Positions 59,391 through 64,000 of a stretch of 64,000 bases of DNA are shown here, piece after piece. Source of the stretch: Ceriagrion tenellum (taxonomy: Eukaryota; Arthropoda; Insecta; Odonata; Coenagrionidae); assembly GCA_963169105.1 (NCBI GenBank), contig OY720633.1:158425780-158489779 (forward strand), read 5' to 3'. The notes under the pieces are model-generated. The model did no database searches. It was not told where the DNA came from and saw only the letters and a list, made by a program, of their open reading frames with translations. Positions within the stretch are counted from its first letter, which is position 1. The number at the start of each line of letters is the position of its first letter. A program made the translations under genes and the position numbers.

Positions 59391-60440
59391 GACTTTTGAG
59401 GAGTTGGTAACCCAAGTTGGAAGGGAACGCAGTCAATGGCAAGTCAATGGGGGAGGAAGAGATGCGGATGTTAAACCCCGATGGCACGAAACGGGAGCTT
59501 TCTCGTCGATGAGATGGGAAGAGGTTGAGTCGGGGGTGGTAGGTGTGAGTCGGGGGTGGGCGAGGAACAGCAGGAATGAGAGGGAGACTGAAAAGAGATC
59601 TCGGGGGCGGTCAGGAGGGTTGGAAAGGGAGCTGACGCGGCAAGGGTTTCCTCGGGTCGAAGAAGGGGGAAAGAAGGGAGAGAAGAACCACAGAGGACGG
59701 GCGATGTGTGGCATGGGAGGAGTACACAAGGAGAAAGGTGTAGAGGGTGCGGGGGAGGAGGGGTAGGAGGGAGTCAGGGGTAAAAAGAGACGACGGATGA
59801 GGGGAGGCGGGAGATGTGGGTCTCCTGAAGGAAGGGCGAGGGAAGCGAAGGTTTGGGGAGGAAAAAGTACGAAAACGGAGGACGGTGGGGGGGGGGGGAA
59901 GAAGGGAAGGGGATGAGGTGGAATGAGGTTCGTACGTGTGTGGTGGTGTCGGGAATGGACAATTACTTAGGAGGGGGTGGGGAATGGGGAGGAAAGAGAG
60001 AGGGCGAGGTGCAGGAGGAGGAGGAGGAGGGAAGGGTGAGGCGAGGGTGAGAAGGGTCTCAAGTGCTGAAGGAAAGGAAGGAAGGAGCAGAGAAGAAGAG
60101 AAAGAGATATATATTTCATTGGTGCGGGGCTCGCACGACTTTTTAAAGGTGACAATGGGTCCGGCGATCTTCGAAGCGTAACTTTCCCGTGGGGTCGGAT
60201 CGGCTGTAGTGGCCGTGGGAGACTAGGAAGGAGAGACGGACGGAGAGTGAAAGTATACATTATGCCCATGGTTTTCGCGTGTGAGGGAGGCTGGTTGATG
60301 GAGAGGGGGGGAGGAGGAGGGGGAGAGAAAAGGGCGGGAGAAAAGCGACACGTCGCACGGTGGGCAGGTTTGTACTCTCTCGCTCGGGATGAGTAAGATG
60401 AGAGAGCTCACTTGACCGCAGTGGCGACGCGAATCCTCTC
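59391..60440 (+). repeat. Kilobase-scale polypurine block
   Basis: From about 59,400 to 60,110, and again at 60,290-60,350, the plus strand is almost entirely G and A (GGGAGG, GAGGAG and GGAAGG words, with a G12 run near 59,887). Frames of 62-132 codons inside it are compositional artefacts. The strand asymmetry is as strong as in the 52.4-53.0 kb block. Confidence 0.65.
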
Positions 60441-63400
60441 CCGCCTTCACTTTCTTACGAATTTCAACTCACCGAGAGTGGATATTAATTTTGAAACACA
60501 CGATATGGTTGGCTCCCATACCACACGGGTGTATTGAACATCAGAATAATTCCAAACATATTTGAGGTGATGTTCTTCGTCTTCAGAGAATTAAATATGA
60601 GGGGTCCTCCATCATTCAATGCTCTCATGATATTGAAGGTTCTAACATCGAAAAGTTGACAGTAGCTAGCTAACTATCCCGTTGTTACATCCAAGAATAT
60701 CTCAAATTTATCAGTCGCCGGTAAAGCACCCCATCTTTCATTATTTCAAACACTATCAGATCAGAAAACCATCAAAGAGTTTTACGTCAGCAACGACTAC
60801 GAAATGGTGAAGTTACGAGCTACATAAATGAAGTTTTTGGCGATCGTACATATCACTTGAATTCCTCTCTGATTCAGCGTTTCCTTAGGAAATAGAGTCG
60901 GCAGAGCCATTAAAAACAATTATTTAACGAAAATTCAGTCCTTTGGGATTGAGTGCACATTTTTCTCCCCATTTTACAAAAGTTAATACGGTGGAAATAA
61001 GTTTTACTAACAACTTCATTGTTCACATCACTCTAATTAAGATAAAACCCACCTTGAATTAAACCAAGTAAAAATTAATAACATTCAATCAAGTGAGCAA
61101 AAGTATTTCAGGCATCTATAACCGATATTTCATCTCTTTCTTAATCTATAAAAATTCCCTGACCTAGATTGAAAGGGATTGAGGTTGAAAGAGAAGTTAT
61201 TAACATTAATGTAAGCAATATTCCAAACGTAATCCTCTAACCTGTCGGAGGAAAAGTAGCGCATGTTCCCAATTAAAAAGCCACCATATAAAGTGGATAA
61301 TAAAACGTAAAAACACCGGCGTGCCAATGTTTTTTCAAAGCGTTTTGCAAGCTCAATTGTCTGATTGCGGAATGTGGATTACATTCACGGAAGAGCAAAA
61401 AAAGAGGACAGGTGTAAGGATGAAGAGGAATGGAAGACAGGAACGAAAGAAAAAATAAGTAGGGTCTAAAAAATGTTGCTAGGCCTCAGCCGAAAAAATA
61501 AAAAGCTCTCGCATGGTTTAGAGGACTCTGGTTTTCCGTTCACTCTACTGATAAAGGAAAGTGAAGTGATAAGGAAGTGGATAATAGCTTAAACACGGAG
61601 CAAGATTGAGACGGTTTATTTTTCCATTAAGCTCCTTGACGCAACTAAAAGGTTTTGAGCTCTTGTGTCTCCCTTTATATCACGTTTGATATTTCCGTTG
61701 GACGCAATCTGATGACGTCCAAGTTAAAAACACAGCTTACGTTCCAGAAGACACACAGATAAGAATAAGAAGGTGACACATAATGTAACAGAACTATTTT
61801 ATTTTAAAATATTTATTCCTGTACAAAATATAAATACGATAAGCCCACGAGCAGAAAATATATTTCCGTTCCGCTAGGTAAGTAATTGAAACCTTAGCCT
61901 CATTACTCATACAATCCAGTCACTAATAACGATAAGCGCACTATGCGGATTTGCAATTTAAAATGATAGACCTAAGTCAGTGTAAACCTAAATTTATAAC
62001 TCGTTCCGACAAAACGATCCAGTTGGGAAATTGTGACAAATTAAAAAATCCTGAGAGGTGCCCATGACATTCGTTCAACCATACGATTTTTCGAAGATAA
62101 CATAATTGTAACATTACGTAGTATCCGTAGAAATAGCAGGGTTCGAGGTGGGTATGCGCAGTAAACGCAAAAGAGGGGCAAAGTACATTTAAGTTCACTC
62201 AGGATAGGGTAGCGCATTGACCCCTTTGCGGTCATCAAGCAGAAAACAAGAACGTAAAACAATTAAAATTAAGGTCGATAGAACTCTGGGGCAGCAGCAG
62301 TAAATGAACGCTGAACAAAAACCAACCGAAATTCAAAATAATGTAAAGAATATTCACTGGCCACGTATTAAATTATAATAAACGTCAAGAGGTGCCGTCC
62401 ACTGAATGGTGGGAGTCGTTCAGGGGTCGGGACGAGCGATTCCCTTTACGCTGACTGAACCGGCGTGGGGCGAGTGAATGCGACGAGTACCACAGGGGGA
62501 GATGGGAGGGGTTTACAGGAGGAGGACGTCCCTCCGTCTCTCTCCTACCGCGGTGCTTGTTAATGGGTCGGCAGCTTTGAAGAGGCCACGAAATGTTTTC
62601 AAAGAATGAGGACCGCCGTCTAGGTGGAGTTCCGAAACGATGAGAGAAAAAAATAAACCCTTTTTAAAAGAACTAATAAGGATTGTATACCATTGCTCAC
62701 GAAGGGCTCACATCCGCCGGGACGATCCTTCATCAGAGGGAATCGTGAGCATTGTAATGCATGGGATAAGTTGAGGCTGATCACGATGCACGCTTTTTTG
62801 TAATGAATGGCTCGACCATAAAGTAATTAGGGCGGTGATAAGACTGGGAAGGCCACGCCTACGGCTAGAGCCCTACACGAGAGCAGCCACAGTTCTATTT
62901 CAAACGGTATCACTGGTTTGAGAGATCGTTTAATCCAAATCGGCTCTCGTTATCTTTCAACCCGGCGGATGAACCGCTTCCCCTCCATGCACACCTCAGA
63001 TGAAATTTAAGTTCATAATACTCAAAATGAAGGAACGTAAATCAATCGATTCCCGATTCCAAAAATAATTGTGCCCCGAATATTGCACCGAATGTACACA
63101 TAAAATCTCCAATGGATTTGAGAGATAGGATCTTTGATGAGAGCCAGGTTTTGACAACCAAATCATCTTTAATGATGATCAGCCCTCCAAAAACAGCTAT
63201 TAAAGGGATAGAAACTGAAGAGAAAGTGTTTCAATAATATTAGACGACAGCGCGAATTTCATGCAACCAAGAGCAAAATTCGAAGATTCATCATTATGAT
63301 TCGAGCGTAATAAGTATATTCTGCACACAGGACTGCGCAGTGATTTCCTAGATTCCGTTTATAAAGGTACGATCGTGTTGCCTACCGCGTTTTAATCAAT

Positions 63401-63823
63401 TATTACAGAGTTACTGGGAATACGCAGAGACATGTCTACATTATTCGACCTACAAATTCCCAGTCAAGCAGTAGAATTTTCAAACCGCTATCCATTATCT
63501 TCCCCAAAAGAATAGAATTCAAATAAACAAAGCTTCAGTCGTGCATTCTCCATCCATCAAAAAGAGAAATACATAAGAATATTCGGAGGTAGACCGAATT
63601 CCTAAGATCTAAGCTTTAAGTCACATTAACACACTCCTCGACTGCGTGTGACGCTATGGGATGATCGGAATGACAAAACACTGACAAATCTTAATCTTCC
63701 GACCGAATCCCACCAAGGAGGGCAATTCGAACCGAATGCTATGCGCGCAATGTGCACGGAATTCGGGGAAGGCACCCGTCGAAAACGTTCGAAAATGTGG
63801 ACGGGGGATGGACTCTCTCGCTT
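60441..63823. other. Intergenic, mainly AT-rich
   Basis: 60,480-62,380 is AT-rich without features. 62,400-62,560 is GC-rich. A 9-bp inverted repeat (TGCTCACGA...TCGTGAGCA, about 40-bp spacer) lies near 62,695-62,755 inside a stretch resembling a dispersed-repeat end. The rest is unremarkable. Confidence 0.35.
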
Positions 63824-63953
63824 GGGGGGGGGGGGGGGAGAGGAGAATGAGCGGGATACATGTGGCAACGCTGGGAATCGCCCTCCTCCTCTCTCGCCCC
63901 CTCTCTCCGATCACCCTCCCTCCCTCTCATCTCCCCATACCCCCCCCCCCCCC
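63824..63953. repeat. Poly-G / poly-C inverted pair
   Basis: A G15 run at 63,824-63,838 and a C14 run at 63,940-63,953 face each other across about 101 bp of TC/GA-rich DNA. They could pair as a hairpin stem, and each alone is a G-quadruplex/i-motif candidate. Homopolymer lengths this long are prone to sequencing error. Confidence 0.7.
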
Positions 63954-64000
63954 TTCGGGCTGGATCCCATCTTTCGGGTCGGAGAGAAAGGGGAGTGGGA
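63954..64000. other. Window edge, GC-rich
   Basis: The segment is short and GC-rich, with no feature. Confidence 0.4.

Noticed and set aside
1..64000. CRISPR arrays, bacterial operons, phage genes or toxin loci
   Set aside because: There are no regularly spaced identical repeats with unique spacers, no bacterial gene density and no matching proteins. The DNA is eukaryotic.
1..64000. Telomeric TTAGG arrays or long satellites
   Set aside because: No tandem TTAGG/CCTAA runs and no long tandem arrays were found beyond microsatellites and the 45-bp duplication.

Overview
The window is nuclear DNA of a metazoan, most likely an arthropod, and it is almost entirely non-coding. Three things point that way. 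There are no operons and no long conserved reading frames. CpG is not globally depleted, unlike in vertebrates. The only proteins I can recognise are three decayed copies of the C-terminal end of one non-LTR retrotransposon reverse transcriptase, of the jockey/CR1-like type common in invertebrates. The species cannot be named from the sequence. The longest reading frames outside low-complexity DNA (about 140-150 codons) are no longer than chance gives in 64 kb of this composition.

Layout. 1-2 kb alternates CpG-rich and AT-rich DNA. 2.0-2.5 kb holds LINE copy A (minus) with a tandemly duplicated 3' end, and 3.8-4.26 kb holds LINE copy B (plus). 6.3-7.9 kb is GC-rich and regulatory-looking. 9-19 kb is AT-rich intergenic DNA with possible SINE heads, a 26-bp palindrome and purine/pyrimidine tracts. 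19.1-21.2 kb is a C-rich, CpG-rich block ending in a possible 81-codon first exon. 22.3-23.0 kb holds a strong CTCF-like site and an unrecognised 83-codon frame. 28.8-29.4 kb contains two diverged copies of an unknown 190-bp unit. A 15-21 bp motif recurs at 31.9, 34.0 and 36.6 kb. 34.8-35.5 kb is CpG-rich with two alternative first-exon candidates. A tRNA-derived SINE lies at 36.2-36.5 kb. A piggyBac-like terminal motif pair flanks 43.99-44.36 kb. Two POU octamers lie in a homeodomain-site-rich block at 45.8-46.2 kb, followed by LINE copy C (minus, 46.5-47.2 kb). 47.7-49.7 kb shows sharp purine/pyrimidine strand switches and ends in a candidate promoter and exon with a strong splice donor at 49,737. 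52.4-53.3 and 59.4-60.4 kb are kilobase-scale polypurine blocks. A second possible SINE lies at 57.2-57.4 kb, and a poly-G/poly-C pair sits at the right end.

How it fits together. This looks like an intergenic or very long intronic segment carrying ordinary ancient transposon debris, several CpG-rich promoter-like islands and a few plausible cis-regulatory clusters. I found no CRISPR array, bacterial-type defence locus, intact tRNA or rRNA gene, or complete protein-coding gene, and no convincing new biological system. The observations most worth checking are the diverged tandem unit, the recurring motif, the candidate first exons and the strand-asymmetric blocks.
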